Origin: SVEL01 sp017381055
GTDB lineage: Bacteria > Bacillota > Clostridia > Lachnospirales > Lachnospiraceae
Length of the DNA: 20,162 bases
Direction of reading: 5' to 3'
Assembly (NCBI GenBank): GCA_036307185.1
Contig: JAXJYC010000011.1
Location: 1 to 20,162, forward strand
Part shown: one piece after another, positions 7,699-14,521 of the stretch
Numbering within the stretch: position 1 is the stretch's first letter
Layout: each line of letters begins with the position of its first letter
Program-made: the position numbers and the translations under genes
Notes under the pieces: generated by a model
What the model was told of the DNA's origin: nothing
Seen by the model: only the letters and a program-made list of their open reading frames with translations
Database searches by the model: none

Positions 7699-7791
7699 AA
7701 TTAGTATGAAAGGCTTATGCTTTAGGCGGTTTATTTTCTTAATAATGTATGATAGAATCAAGGAGATAGAAAGGGAAAGGAATTTTTTACA

Positions 7792-8631
7792 ATGGATAAC
7801 TATAATTATAATAATAATCAAAACCAGTATGGTCAGGGCACTTATAATTCAAATGCATTTAATCAGAACGGTTATAACCAAAATTCTTACGGCCAGTTTA
7901 ATCAGCAACCTGGTCAGCCGGCTCAACCAAATTACAATGTAAATGAGATACCAACATATGATATGCCACAGTATCAGGCACCTTCATATCAGACAAACGA
8001 TTATCAGATGTCAACATATCAGAGTACATATGATGGTACATATAATAACACATATGCAGGTGCATCACAGTACTTAGAACCTAAGAAGAAAAAATCAGGT
8101 TGGTTAATTGCTTTGGCTATAGTATTAGCGTTAGGTATAGTTGCAGGTATATTTTTCGCGGTTAAAGCTTTATTCTTATCATATGATATAACTGATTATG
8201 ATAAGGTTAAATCAGCAGCTAAGAATGAATTAGGCGTTGCTATGTATAAGTATAGTGAAGAAGAAATCGGTACAGATAGTGAAGACTATGGTGTAGTTGC
8301 TTATGCTGAAGGTTTAGGTGATTTATCTGATACAGAGTCTGAGATTATGTGGATTCAGTTTGAGGATGAGGTTACTGCAAAAGAATTTTTTGCAGGCTAT
8401 ACTATGGAGCTTGAAGCAGAGTATGAGGCTGAAAAGGATGATTGTAAGTCTCATAGCTGGGTATCTTCTGGTTCTAAAGCAGAATGCTCATTGGTTTTCA
8501 AAGATGAACCAGATACAAGATATAGCGTATTGATAGTTCAAAAGGATGATACATTCTTATATGTACAGGTAGACGGCGATAAGGACGAGGTTAAGAAGTT
8601 CTTTAAGAAGTTTAAAAAAGCTCTTAGATAG
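7792..8631 (+). CDS. Single-pass membrane protein B with Tyr/Asn/Gln-rich tail (paralogue of A)
   Basis: No named family is recognised. The 279-residue protein has a low-complexity N-terminal tail of 97 residues composed mainly of Asn, Gln, Tyr, Thr, Gly and Pro. It contains 16 tyrosines, with Y56, Y61, Y66, Y71 and Y76 exactly five residues apart and Y76, Y80, Y84 and Y88 four apart. A KKKK patch (98-101) leads into a transmembrane helix (about 104-124), predicting tail inside and C-terminal domain outside. The C-terminal domain (131-279) matches that of protein A. An RBS-like GGGAAAGG (7773-7780) lies 11 bases upstream. It follows the TIR gene after 93 bases in which only a weak promoter-like TATGAT was noticed, and ends before a strong terminator, so it is the last gene of the cassette. 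Confidence 0.8.
   Translation: MDNYNYNNNQNQYGQGTYNSNAFNQNGYNQNSYGQFNQQPGQPAQPNYNVNEIPTYDMPQYQAPSYQTNDYQMSTYQSTYDGTYNNTYAGASQYLEPKKKKSGWLIALAIVLALGIVAGIFFAVKALFLSYDITDYDKVKSAAKNELGVAMYKYSEEEIGTDSEDYGVVAYAEGLGDLSDTESEIMWIQFEDEVTAKEFFAGYTMELEAEYEAEKDDCKSHSWVSSGSKAECSLVFKDEPDTRYSVLIVQKDDTFLYVQVDGDKDEVKKFFKKFKKALR
7957..8055 (+). repeat. Tyrosine-periodic coding repeat in protein B
   Basis: Codons for residues 56-88 encode degenerate units of the form x-x-Y-Q-x. Tyrosines fall at 56, 61, 66, 71 and 76 (period 15 bases), then at 80, 84 and 88 (period 12 bases). At DNA level TATCAG recurs at the YQ codons. It looks like an expanded minisatellite-like coding repeat. Confidence 0.75.
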
Positions 8632-8674
8632 TCTATAGTAAAATTGGTTATTGTATAATAAAAATACGAATATG

Positions 8675-8713
8675 GTCGCATATTTATAGAAATATAAATA
8701 TGCGGCTTTTTTT
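8675..8713 (+). terminator. Strong intrinsic terminator after the TIR cassette
   Basis: The arms 8675-8688 and 8693-8706 form a 14-bp stem with one G-U pair, closed by a GAAA tetraloop (8689-8692) and followed directly by seven T residues (8707-8713). It lies 44 bases after the stop of protein B and separates this cassette from the spoIIIA operon. Confidence 0.93.
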
Positions 8714-8715
8714 AT

Positions 8716-8743
8716 GCATAAGTTGTCCTAGGATTCATATATT
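8716..8743 (+). promoter_or_regulatory. Candidate sigma-E promoter of the spoIIIA operon
   Basis: CATATATT (8736-8743) fits the mother-cell sigma-E -10 pattern CATAnnnT. GCATAAG (8716-8722), 13 bases upstream, resembles the -35 GKATATT-type element. The position right after a terminator and just before the spoIIIAA RBS AAGGGAGG (8750-8757) fits the known sigma-E control of spoIIIA in Bacillus. The start site would give a very short leader, and the -35 match is imperfect. Confidence 0.5.
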
Positions 8744-8763
8744 GCACTAAAGGGAGGTTTGCT

Positions 8764-9624
8764 ATGAGTGATTTAATTTTAAATGTGTTGCCTGTAGGAC
8801 TTAGGGAGTATCTTGGTATTTTTGATTTAAATGGTATTGAAGAAATCAGGCTTAGGGCAATGAACAAGGTTATTTTATATTATGGGAAGAAGGCTGGAGA
8901 GTTGGTAACAGATTATGTGGTGACAGATGCAGAGCTAAAAGAGGCTCTTGATTATATTACGACATTTTCGCTGTATGCTTTTGAGGAAGATATTCGTCAA
9001 GGGTTTATAACTATTAGAGGTGGCCATAGAGTTGGTATAGCAGGAAAGGTGGTTAGGGAGAACGGTAAGATTAAGACTATTTCTAATATTTCCTCTATAA
9101 ATATAAGAATTAGTCATCAGATTATCGGCTGTGGAGAAAAGGCTCTTGAATATATAAAGGATGATAAAAGTGTACATAATACGTTGATAGTTTCACCACC
9201 TGGTGTGGGGAAAACTACGTTACTTAGGGATTTACTTAGGCTTGTTTCCAATGAGTTGAAGCTTAAGGTGTCTATTGTAGATGAGAGAAGTGAGATTGCT
9301 TCTTGTTATAAGGGGTTGGCTTCTAATGATGTGGGAATAAGAACTGATATTTACGACTGCTGCCCAAAGGTGGAGGGGATTATGCTTATGATTAGAGCTA
9401 TGTCACCCCAAGTAGTAGCTGTAGATGAGATAGGTGGAAGTGATGATGTAGAGGCTTTGGTTAGGGCTAAGCATGCGGGAATTAGACTTATGGCAACTAT
9501 TCATGGAGACTGCATTGAGGATATAAGAGATGATACCAGAATATTTGACAGATATATATTTCTTGATAACAACGAAGACAGGGAAATGAGAGTCTTTGAT
9601 AAACACTTTAATAGAATTGCGTAG
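8764..9624 (+). CDS. spoIIIAA: Stage III sporulation protein AA, secretion-type ATPase
   Basis: This 286-residue cytosolic ATPase is the predicted motor of the SpoIIIA-SpoIIQ channel, which supports the engulfed forespore. A Walker A-like loop SPPGVGKTT (144-152) and Walker B VVAVDEIGG with D221 and E222 are visible. The N-terminal stretch IEEIRLRAMNKVILYYG, the segment RQGFITIRGGHRVGIAG and DERSEIA (173-179) are typical of the family. The first Walker A glycine is Ser144, a minor variation. The RBS AAGGGAGG is 6 bases before the ATG. It is the first gene of an eight-gene operon and the only soluble member. Confidence 0.97.
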   Translation: MSDLILNVLPVGLREYLGIFDLNGIEEIRLRAMNKVILYYGKKAGELVTDYVVTDAELKEALDYITTFSLYAFEEDIRQGFITIRGGHRVGIAGKVVRENGKIKTISNISSINIRISHQIIGCGEKALEYIKDDKSVHNTLIVSPPGVGKTTLLRDLLRLVSNELKLKVSIVDERSEIASCYKGLASNDVGIRTDIYDCCPKVEGIMLMIRAMSPQVVAVDEIGGSDDVEALVRAKHAGIRLMATIHGDCIEDIRDDTRIFDRYIFLDNNEDREMRVFDKHFNRIA

Positions 9625-9632
9625 GGCAAGGT

Positions 9633-10154
9633 ATGATAAAAATATGTGGTTTAATAATTGTTGTTGTGTCTTCGATTTTTGCAGGTGGTGTATTGGCAAA
9701 TCGAGTTAAGCTTAGGATTGAGGAATTGTTATATGTTAAGAAAATATTGCTTATGTTTAGAGGTGAACTAGCCTATAAAAATGCTATGCTTCCGGAGGCG
9801 TTTTTAACTGTTGGGGTAAGGGCTAGAGCTCCTTATGATAAGCTGTTTAAAAGTTTGTCTAAGGCTACGGAGGATAATTTTTCTACGAGTATGTCTTGCG
9901 TGTTTAATGAGGCCTTAGAAAATAATCTATATGGAAATACATATCTAAAAAAAGAAGATTTGGTGAAGCTTGGGGAGTTAGGTGACACCTTGGGATATCA
10001 GAATCAAACTATGCAGCTGTCAAATGTTGATTTATTTGTAGAGAGACTAAGTGTATTGATAGCTGAGGAGCAAGGGAAAATGAACGACACTATGAAGGTT
10101 TATAAGACCATGTCCATGATGACAGGGATATTTATAGCGATTGTACTTTTGTAA
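9633..10154 (+). CDS. spoIIIAB: Stage III sporulation protein AB
   Basis: The 173-residue protein has a hydrophobic N-terminal anchor (about 3-21) and a hydrophobic C-terminal end (MSMMTGIFIAIVLL), with a helical middle domain. LRIEELLYVKKILLMFRGEL and the LGELGDTLGYQNQ segment are characteristic of SpoIIIAB, which resembles type II secretion GspF-like platform domains. Size matches the Bacillus protein (about 170). It starts 8 bases after spoIIIAA with only a weak RBS (GGGCAAGG), suggesting translation dependent on the upstream gene. Its stop codon overlaps the RBS of spoIIIAC. Confidence 0.95.
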   Translation: MIKICGLIIVVVSSIFAGGVLANRVKLRIEELLYVKKILLMFRGELAYKNAMLPEAFLTVGVRARAPYDKLFKSLSKATEDNFSTSMSCVFNEALENNLYGNTYLKKEDLVKLGELGDTLGYQNQTMQLSNVDLFVERLSVLIAEEQGKMNDTMKVYKTMSMMTGIFIAIVLL

Positions 10155-10169
10155 AGGAGATGGACTAAA

Positions 10170-10364
10170 GTGGATGTGAATTTAATATTTAAAATAGCAG
10201 CGGTGGGTATCTTGGTGTCTGTTATCAGTCAGATTTTGAAGCAAAGTGGCAGAGAAGAACATGCTTTTTTAGTTAGTTTGGCAGGATTATTGCTTGTTCT
10301 GTTTTGGATAGTGCCCATTATCTATGAGTTATTTGAAACCATTAAGAATCTATTTATGCTTTAG
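10170..10364 (+). CDS. spoIIIAC: Stage III sporulation protein AC
   Basis: This 64-residue membrane protein has two predicted helices (about 5-23 and 33-52) separated by the loop KQSGREEHAF, characteristic of SpoIIIAC. Bacillus SpoIIIAC is of similar length (68). The start is GTG at 10170, with AAAGGAGA (10153-10160) nine bases upstream; no nearby ATG gives a better fit. It belongs to the inner part of the mother-cell channel complex, as judged from the operon position. Confidence 0.95.
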   Translation: MDVNLIFKIAAVGILVSVISQILKQSGREEHAFLVSLAGLLLVLFWIVPIIYELFETIKNLFML

Positions 10365-10375
10365 GAGGAGAGTCT

Positions 10376-10774
10376 ATGAGCTTTTTTGGACTGGCTGTTA
10401 TGACTGTTATTGCTGCTCTTATGGCAGTTTATTTTAAATCTATAAAATCAGAGTATGGCTTATTTATATCATTGGTTGTATGTATTGTGGCGATGTTTTT
10501 TGGAATATCTAAGCTATCATATTTTATGGAGGCTATAGAGATTATTCGTCAGTACATTGGCCTGGATAATGAATACATAACGATTATCTTAAAGATTATA
10601 GGCATATCCTATGTGGCTGAGTTTACATCAGATGTATGTAAGGATTGTGGATATGGGGCAATGTCTAATCAGATTCAGACGGTGGGGAAGCTTACGGTTC
10701 TTGGGATAAGTATGCCTATAGTATTGGCATTACTTGAGACTATAGGTAAATGCTTTGAGATGGGGGAGATATGA
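10376..10774 (+). CDS. spoIIIAD: Stage III sporulation protein AD
   Basis: The 132-residue polytopic membrane protein has predicted helices at about 3-19, 28-46 and 100-120. The signature segment GISYVAEFTSDVCKDCGYGA (about 75-94) marks SpoIIIAD, with a conserved-looking Cys pair inside it. Length matches the Bacillus protein (133). AGGAGGA (10363-10369) precedes the ATG. Its TGA stop overlaps the ATG of spoIIIAE by four bases, so the two are coupled. Confidence 0.96.
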   Translation: MSFFGLAVMTVIAALMAVYFKSIKSEYGLFISLVVCIVAMFFGISKLSYFMEAIEIIRQYIGLDNEYITIILKIIGISYVAEFTSDVCKDCGYGAMSNQIQTVGKLTVLGISMPIVLALLETIGKCFEMGEI

Positions 10775-11877
10775 AACGTTTAATATTTGTATTGACTATT
10801 ATGTTGGTAGTTATATGCACAAATAGCATTGTGTATGGTGATGAGGATATAAGCCAATATGATTTTGGTGATATTGATAAGCTATTGGAAGATGAGGAAA
10901 CGGAAAGCTCTTTCTCGGATTTAGTGAAGGAATTGTTATCAGGGGATTCGGAAGGTGTATTTGCTAGGATGTTTAATTTAGGTGTAGACAAGCTGCTTGG
11001 AGAGATTGCTACGAATAAAGGGGTGGTAGTTAAGATAGTGTTATTAGCTATTAGCGCTGCATTATTATCCAAGCTTTCGATTATTTTTGCTGGTAGCAAG
11101 GTGTCTGATATGGGATTTTTTTCTGTCTTTTCATTGCTTATGGTATTGCTTGTTGGAGCTTTTGTTATCAATTCAAATATAGCGGTAGATGTTGTGCAGG
11201 TGCTTATAAATTTTATGAAGGTTTTGATACCAGTATTTTTCTTGGCTGTAGGAGTGGCTTCTGGTGTGACGGCATCTCTTGGAATGTATGAGATCGCTTT
11301 TATATCTATTATGGCTGTTGAATATATTATATTGAAGTTCATTATTCCAGCAGTGAGTGTCTATGTGATTATATTGATTCTCAACAACATGCTTGAGGAG
11401 GATTATTTATCTAAATTTGCAGCGGTTATAGAGACTGTAATTGATTGGTCTATTAAGATAATTCCTACATTGGCTATAGGTATTAATCTTGTGGCAAGCA
11501 TTGCACTTCCTAGCGTTGATTATGCAAAGTCTAAGGGGTATAGAAAGCTTTTTGGGCTTATACCTGGTGTAGGAGGGAGTGTTGATTCTTTTGTGGACAT
11601 TGTGACGGGCTCTAGTACGCTTATAAAGAATTGTATAGGTTCGGCGGCTTTAGTAGTTGTGATTTTGCTTGTTTTAATACCTATCATAAAGCTTCTTACA
11701 GCTTGTTTTATGTATAAGGTGGCTGCTGCAGTGGTTCAACCTATTTCAGATAAACGTGTCACATCATCTGTAGAAGTTATGGCTAAAGGAACAAACATGC
11801 TTTATAGAATAGTATTATCATGTGGCTTAATGTTTTTCTTGACTATTGGCATAGTCTGTTTGGGAACAGGTAGGTAG
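10771..11877 (+). CDS. spoIIIAE: Stage III sporulation protein AE, multi-pass membrane protein
   Basis: This 368-residue protein starts with a clear signal peptide (MKRLIFVLTIMLVVICTNSI, likely cut after VYG at 23). An acidic segment follows (24-60), then about six to eight transmembrane helices from residue 86 to the end. The amphipathic LGEIATNKG segment, VDYAKSKGYRKLFGLIPGVG and VVQPISDKRVTSSVEVMAKG segments are typical of SpoIIIAE. It is the largest subunit of the channel's membrane platform. The four-base ATGA overlap with spoIIIAD indicates coupled translation. Length is close to the Bacillus protein (about 400 residues). Confidence 0.97.
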   Translation: MKRLIFVLTIMLVVICTNSIVYGDEDISQYDFGDIDKLLEDEETESSFSDLVKELLSGDSEGVFARMFNLGVDKLLGEIATNKGVVVKIVLLAISAALLSKLSIIFAGSKVSDMGFFSVFSLLMVLLVGAFVINSNIAVDVVQVLINFMKVLIPVFFLAVGVASGVTASLGMYEIAFISIMAVEYIILKFIIPAVSVYVIILILNNMLEEDYLSKFAAVIETVIDWSIKIIPTLAIGINLVASIALPSVDYAKSKGYRKLFGLIPGVGGSVDSFVDIVTGSSTLIKNCIGSAALVVVILLVLIPIIKLLTACFMYKVAAAVVQPISDKRVTSSVEVMAKGTNMLYRIVLSCGLMFFLTIGIVCLGTGR

Positions 11878-11880
11878 AGT

Positions 11881-12534
11881 ATGGGGGCTTTGCTTGATTA
11901 CATAAAAAATATAGGTTATTTTCTCATCCTCATGTCTTTAGTAAGTAATGTTATGCCTGATAATAGCTATAAGAAATATTGTAGAATGTTTTGTGGTCTT
12001 ATACTGGTGGTTCTTGTTATTAATCCTTTTTATGAGTTTTTAAATTATGAGGGAGACATTAAAGATATATTTGCTATGACTAGCTATGAAAGTAAGGCTA
12101 TGGAGTTGAAAAACCAGATTAAGATGAGCGAAAGTAATACTAGGGATAGAGTTATAGGTGAGTATGAGAAGCTTATTGTAAATGAGTTGCAAGGAAGTGC
12201 AAGGGAGGAGGGGTTATACATAATGGAGGCGCAGGTGGAGCTTACAGAGGGAGAGGATATTCAGTTATCTGGGGTGAATCTTATTGTGACGGAGAAGAAT
12301 ATTTACACAGATGAGATTGAGAACGAATTGTTGGAGGAACAGGAAAAGATAGGACAAGGTACAAAGATAAAAATAGAGGATATTAGTATAGGTGATATAA
12401 AAGAAGATAATGTTAAAAGCTATATTACTAATCCGCGAGCATTATCATTTGTGAGGAAGGCGGCAGAATATTTGCAGATTGATGAGGGGATAATCCATAT
12501 TGAATTGTATGAGGAGGCCATAGATGGAGAATAA
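11881..12534 (+). CDS. spoIIIAF: Stage III sporulation protein AF
   Basis: The 217-residue protein has two N-terminal transmembrane helices (about 8-25 and 36-52) with the MPDNSYKKYCRMFCGLILVV pattern of SpoIIIAF between and within them. A soluble alpha/beta domain follows (about 70-217), of the ring-building YscJ/FliF-like type. It begins 4 bases after the spoIIIAE stop, and its last 11 bases overlap spoIIIAG. The RBS AGGTAG is modest. The C-terminal domain should face the space between mother-cell and forespore membranes. Confidence 0.95.
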   Translation: MGALLDYIKNIGYFLILMSLVSNVMPDNSYKKYCRMFCGLILVVLVINPFYEFLNYEGDIKDIFAMTSYESKAMELKNQIKMSESNTRDRVIGEYEKLIVNELQGSAREEGLYIMEAQVELTEGEDIQLSGVNLIVTEKNIYTDEIENELLEEQEKIGQGTKIKIEDISIGDIKEDNVKSYITNPRALSFVRKAAEYLQIDEGIIHIELYEEAIDGE

Positions 12535-13120
12535 GATGAAAAATGTGCTTCCACTAAAGAGTATCATAAAAAATATAACTGTAGAAAAATGGCTCCTTAT
12601 AGGTGGCGCGGGTATTATGTTGATTCTTTGCAGTGATAGCTGCGGTGGGAAGGGAGCAGATAAAAAGGAGGAGATTGCGACGGAGATAGGTGATAATACA
12701 GGAACTATGTCAGTGGATAGTGAAAAATATGTTAAGAATCTTGAAAAGAAGCTAGAAGAACTTATAGAAGATATAGATGGTGCAGGTGATGTAGAGGTTA
12801 TGATAACTGTTAAGAATTCATCTACCAAGGAAGTTCTTACAGAGTCGGCAATTACGGAAAATAAATTACAGGAAACGGATTCTAATGGTGGCAGTCGTGA
12901 TTCTTATGAGGCTACTAAGGATGAAAATGTAGTACTTACAGAGGAGGGAAATAGTGTAAAGAACCCGTTTGTTATATCAGAGGCTGCGCCACGGGTTGAA
13001 GGTGTAGCAGTAATTGCCAAGGGTGGAGATAGTCCTGTTGTAAAAGAAAAAATAACTGGAATAATTAAGGCATTATTTGGCATAGAGATAAATAAAATAG
13101 CAGTAGGGAAAATGAAATAG
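12524..13120 (+). CDS. spoIIIAG: Stage III sporulation protein AG
   Basis: The 198-residue protein has a cytosolic N-terminal tail, one transmembrane helix (about 23-38) and a soluble ring-building domain. The LEKKLEELIEDIDGAGDVEV segment, the APRVEGVAVIAKGGDSPVVK segment and the ending ALFGIEINKIAVGKMK are hallmarks. In Bacillus this domain forms the large oligomeric ring in the intermembrane space. ATG 12524 lies within spoIIIAF, with AGGAGG at 12512-12517 six bases upstream. A Cys-rich patch CSDSCGG follows the helix. Length is a little short of the Bacillus form (about 229). Confidence 0.95.
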   Translation: MENKMKNVLPLKSIIKNITVEKWLLIGGAGIMLILCSDSCGGKGADKKEEIATEIGDNTGTMSVDSEKYVKNLEKKLEELIEDIDGAGDVEVMITVKNSSTKEVLTESAITENKLQETDSNGGSRDSYEATKDENVVLTEEGNSVKNPFVISEAAPRVEGVAVIAKGGDSPVVKEKITGIIKALFGIEINKIAVGKMK

Positions 13121-13144
13121 AACATTTGCAAAGAAAGGAGTAAT

Positions 13145-13822
13145 ATGAAGCGTATATTTAAACGTAATCAGCTTATTATTACATCGTTGGCAGCTCTTAT
13201 TGCTGTGGCAGGTTATTTAAATTATACAGAAAAAAATGATAAGGCGAGAAAGGATAAGATGGATGCGGCTAAAACAGAGGTTGTGGCAGTAGGTAATGAG
13301 GAGAATAGTTCTACAGCAGTGCCAGAAGGGGAAAGTGCGACAGGTGATGGGTCGGAAAAAGATTCATTAAGTCAGGATGCCAATCAAGCTAACAGTGATG
13401 ACATTGAAAGTAATGATCAAGATGTGCAGAGTACACCAGGGGAGGCCATATTTGTTAATGCTACAGGAACAGTTGATTTTATAGTGGAAGCAAAGCTTTC
13501 TAAGGAATATGTGAGGGCGACTAATAGTGAAAGCCTTAATGCTATAATTGCTAATAAGGATTTGTCTTCGGAGGAAAAGAAGGCGGCAGTGGAGAAAGTA
13601 GCTGAAATTGCTGACATTTCTGAGAAGGAGATTGCGGCTGAAAATCTTATTATGGCAAAGGGCTATAAAGATGTGGTTGTTACATATACAGACGGATATG
13701 TGGATGTTATAGTTGTGGCAGAAGAAATGGATGATACTACTAGGGCTCAGATAGAGGATATAGTGAAACGAAAGATGGAGGTTTCTGCGGATAAAATAAC
13801 GATAAATATTATAGATGCATAG
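13145..13822 (+). CDS. spoIIIAH: Stage III sporulation protein AH
   Basis: This 225-residue protein has one N-terminal transmembrane helix (about 9-26). A long acidic, Ser/Gln/Asn-rich linker (about 45-97) leads to a C-terminal YscJ-like ring domain (about 100-225) with EKKAAVEKVAEIADISEKEI and a KGYKDVVVTYTDGYVDVIV strand pair. In Bacillus its domain binds SpoIIQ across the intermembrane space. The RBS AAAGGAG (13134-13140) is close to the ATG (4 bases). It ends the operon; no convincing terminator was seen after it before the next promoter. Confidence 0.96.
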   Translation: MKRIFKRNQLIITSLAALIAVAGYLNYTEKNDKARKDKMDAAKTEVVAVGNEENSSTAVPEGESATGDGSEKDSLSQDANQANSDDIESNDQDVQSTPGEAIFVNATGTVDFIVEAKLSKEYVRATNSESLNAIIANKDLSSEEKKAAVEKVAEIADISEKEIAAENLIMAKGYKDVVVTYTDGYVDVIVVAEEMDDTTRAQIEDIVKRKMEVSADKITINIIDA

Positions 13823-13857
13823 AATTGATGAATGAATATTTCTAGTGACGAAAATAC

Positions 13858-13886
13858 TTGCATAAATCAGCGCTATTAGGTATAAT
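13858..13886 (+). promoter_or_regulatory. Sigma-A promoter of the Asp23-family gene
   Basis: TTGCAT (13858-13863) and TATAAT (13881-13886) are separated by exactly 17 bases, a near-consensus vegetative promoter. A 6-bp inverted repeat (GCGCTA at 13870-13875 and TAGCGC at 13904-13909) brackets the -10 and start region and might be an operator. This promoter separates vegetative genes from the sporulation operon. Confidence 0.85.
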
Positions 13887-13923
13887 AATATCATTAAAAT
13901 TCGTAGCGCGGAGGTAGATTACA

Positions 13924-14265
13924 GTGGAAAATAATATTGGAACAGTTCAGATAGCAGATGATGTAGTAGCGATTATAGCAGGTCTTGCAGCAACAGAGGT
14001 ACAGGGTGTTTCTTCTATGGCAGGAAATATTACAAAGGAGATTATTTCAAAGCTTGGAGTAAAGAATTTATCTAAAGGTGTAAAAGTTACTGTTGAAGAA
14101 GGAAGAGTATGTGTAGATGTAGCTATTAATGTTGAGTATGGCTATTCTGTTACTGATGTTTCTTACAAGGTTCAGGATAAGGTTAAGACAGCTATTGAGA
14201 ATATGACAGGTCTTAATGTAACAGAAGTTAATGTTAGAATCGCTGGTGTTTCATTAGAAAAGTAA
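13924..14265 (+). CDS. yqhY: Asp23/Gls24-family protein, YqhY-type
   Basis: The 113-residue protein belongs to the Asp23/Gls24 (DUF322) family: GTVQIADDVVAIIAGLAATE, then VQGVSSMAG, VKVTVEEGRVCVDVAINVEY and the ending VNVRIAGVSLE. Members are small cytosolic, often membrane-associated proteins linked to envelope stress. The YqhY subgroup is tied to acetyl-CoA carboxylase regulation in Bacillus, where yqhY lies between accBC and nusB. Here it also precedes nusB, which supports the YqhY assignment, but accBC are absent. The start is GTG 13924 with GGAGG (13910-13914) nine bases upstream. Confidence 0.9.
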   Translation: MENNIGTVQIADDVVAIIAGLAATEVQGVSSMAGNITKEIISKLGVKNLSKGVKVTVEEGRVCVDVAINVEYGYSVTDVSYKVQDKVKTAIENMTGLNVTEVNVRIAGVSLEK

Positions 14266-14308
14266 TAGTTTGCAATTTGTGCTTTCATATTTTGCAAATT
14301 TATAGTAG

Positions 14309-14346
14309 AATAGGTGTATCTATGTAAATAGGTACACCTATTTTTT
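14309..14346 (+). terminator. Intrinsic terminator after the Asp23-family gene
   Basis: AATAGGTGTA (14309-14318) and TACACCTATT (14333-14342) form a perfect 10-bp stem with a 14-base loop, and the T-run 14341-14346 follows. It could end or attenuate transcription between yqhY and nusB. Its T-run is also the left edge of the next palindrome, so the two structures would compete. Confidence 0.75.
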
Positions 14347-14386
14347 ATATGGATATAAGTTAAAAAACTTATATCCATATAAAAAA
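14341..14386. repeat. Perfect 21-bp inverted repeat with AAAA loop
   Basis: Positions 14341-14361 are exactly the reverse complement of 14366-14386, with four A residues between. The stem is AT-rich with T-runs at both outer ends, so it reads as a terminator-like hairpin on either strand. It overlaps the tail of the preceding terminator by six T residues. Its perfection suggests recent origin or selection. Confidence 0.92.
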
Positions 14387-14389
14387 TAC

Positions 14390-14476
14390 GCTCCGCTACG
14401 GATCGCACTGCGGCGGAGTTGTAGATGTTGCTAACGCAACCCGCCGCAGGCGGAGAATCTCGTAGAACGAGATTCT
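14390..14476. repeat. GC-rich nested hairpin block upstream of nusB
   Basis: Several stems are packed in 87 bases. CTCCGC (14391-14396) pairs with GCGGAG (14413-14418). TGCGGCGG (14409-14416) pairs with CCGCCGCA (14441-14448) and encloses GTTGC/GCAAC (14427-14431 and 14436-14440). AGAATCTCGT (14454-14463) pairs with ACGAGATTCT (14467-14476) over a 3-base loop. The first two are mutually exclusive. By count, 14390-14453 is about two-thirds G+C, far above the flanks. It could be a dispersed repeat/MITE-like unit or a structured leader; I recognise no riboswitch class. Confidence 0.75.
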
Positions 14477-14521
14477 ATATGAAAATAGAGTGTATAGATT
14501 ATGTACGGAAGGAATTGGACC

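Noticed and set aside
7730..7758. Separate promoter for protein B
   Set aside because: A TATGAT/TAGAAT -10-like match exists but no acceptable -35 lies at the right distance; read-through from the TIR gene is simpler.
7706..7942. 78-residue open frame overlapping the start of protein B
   Set aside because: It is in another frame of the B tail, with Ile runs produced by the Asn/Tyr repeat codons, and has no good RBS.
8764..9624. Inactive SpoIIIAA because Ser144 replaces the first Walker A glycine
   Set aside because: The key GVGKTT and Walker B acidic residues are intact, and the rest of the operon is complete.
10740..11342. 200-residue open frame on the minus strand
   Set aside because: It is antisense to spoIIIAE, has Ser/Thr/Ile-rich composition typical of a shadow frame and no recognizable domain.
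13367..13894. 175-residue open frame on the minus strand
   Set aside because: It is antisense to spoIIIAH and crosses the promoter at 13858-13886; its composition (His, Ile, Tyr-rich) is non-coding-like.
14309..14476. Riboswitch or T-box before nusB
   Set aside because: No T-box or known riboswitch signature was recognised; the structure starts with a terminator and looks like a repeat element.
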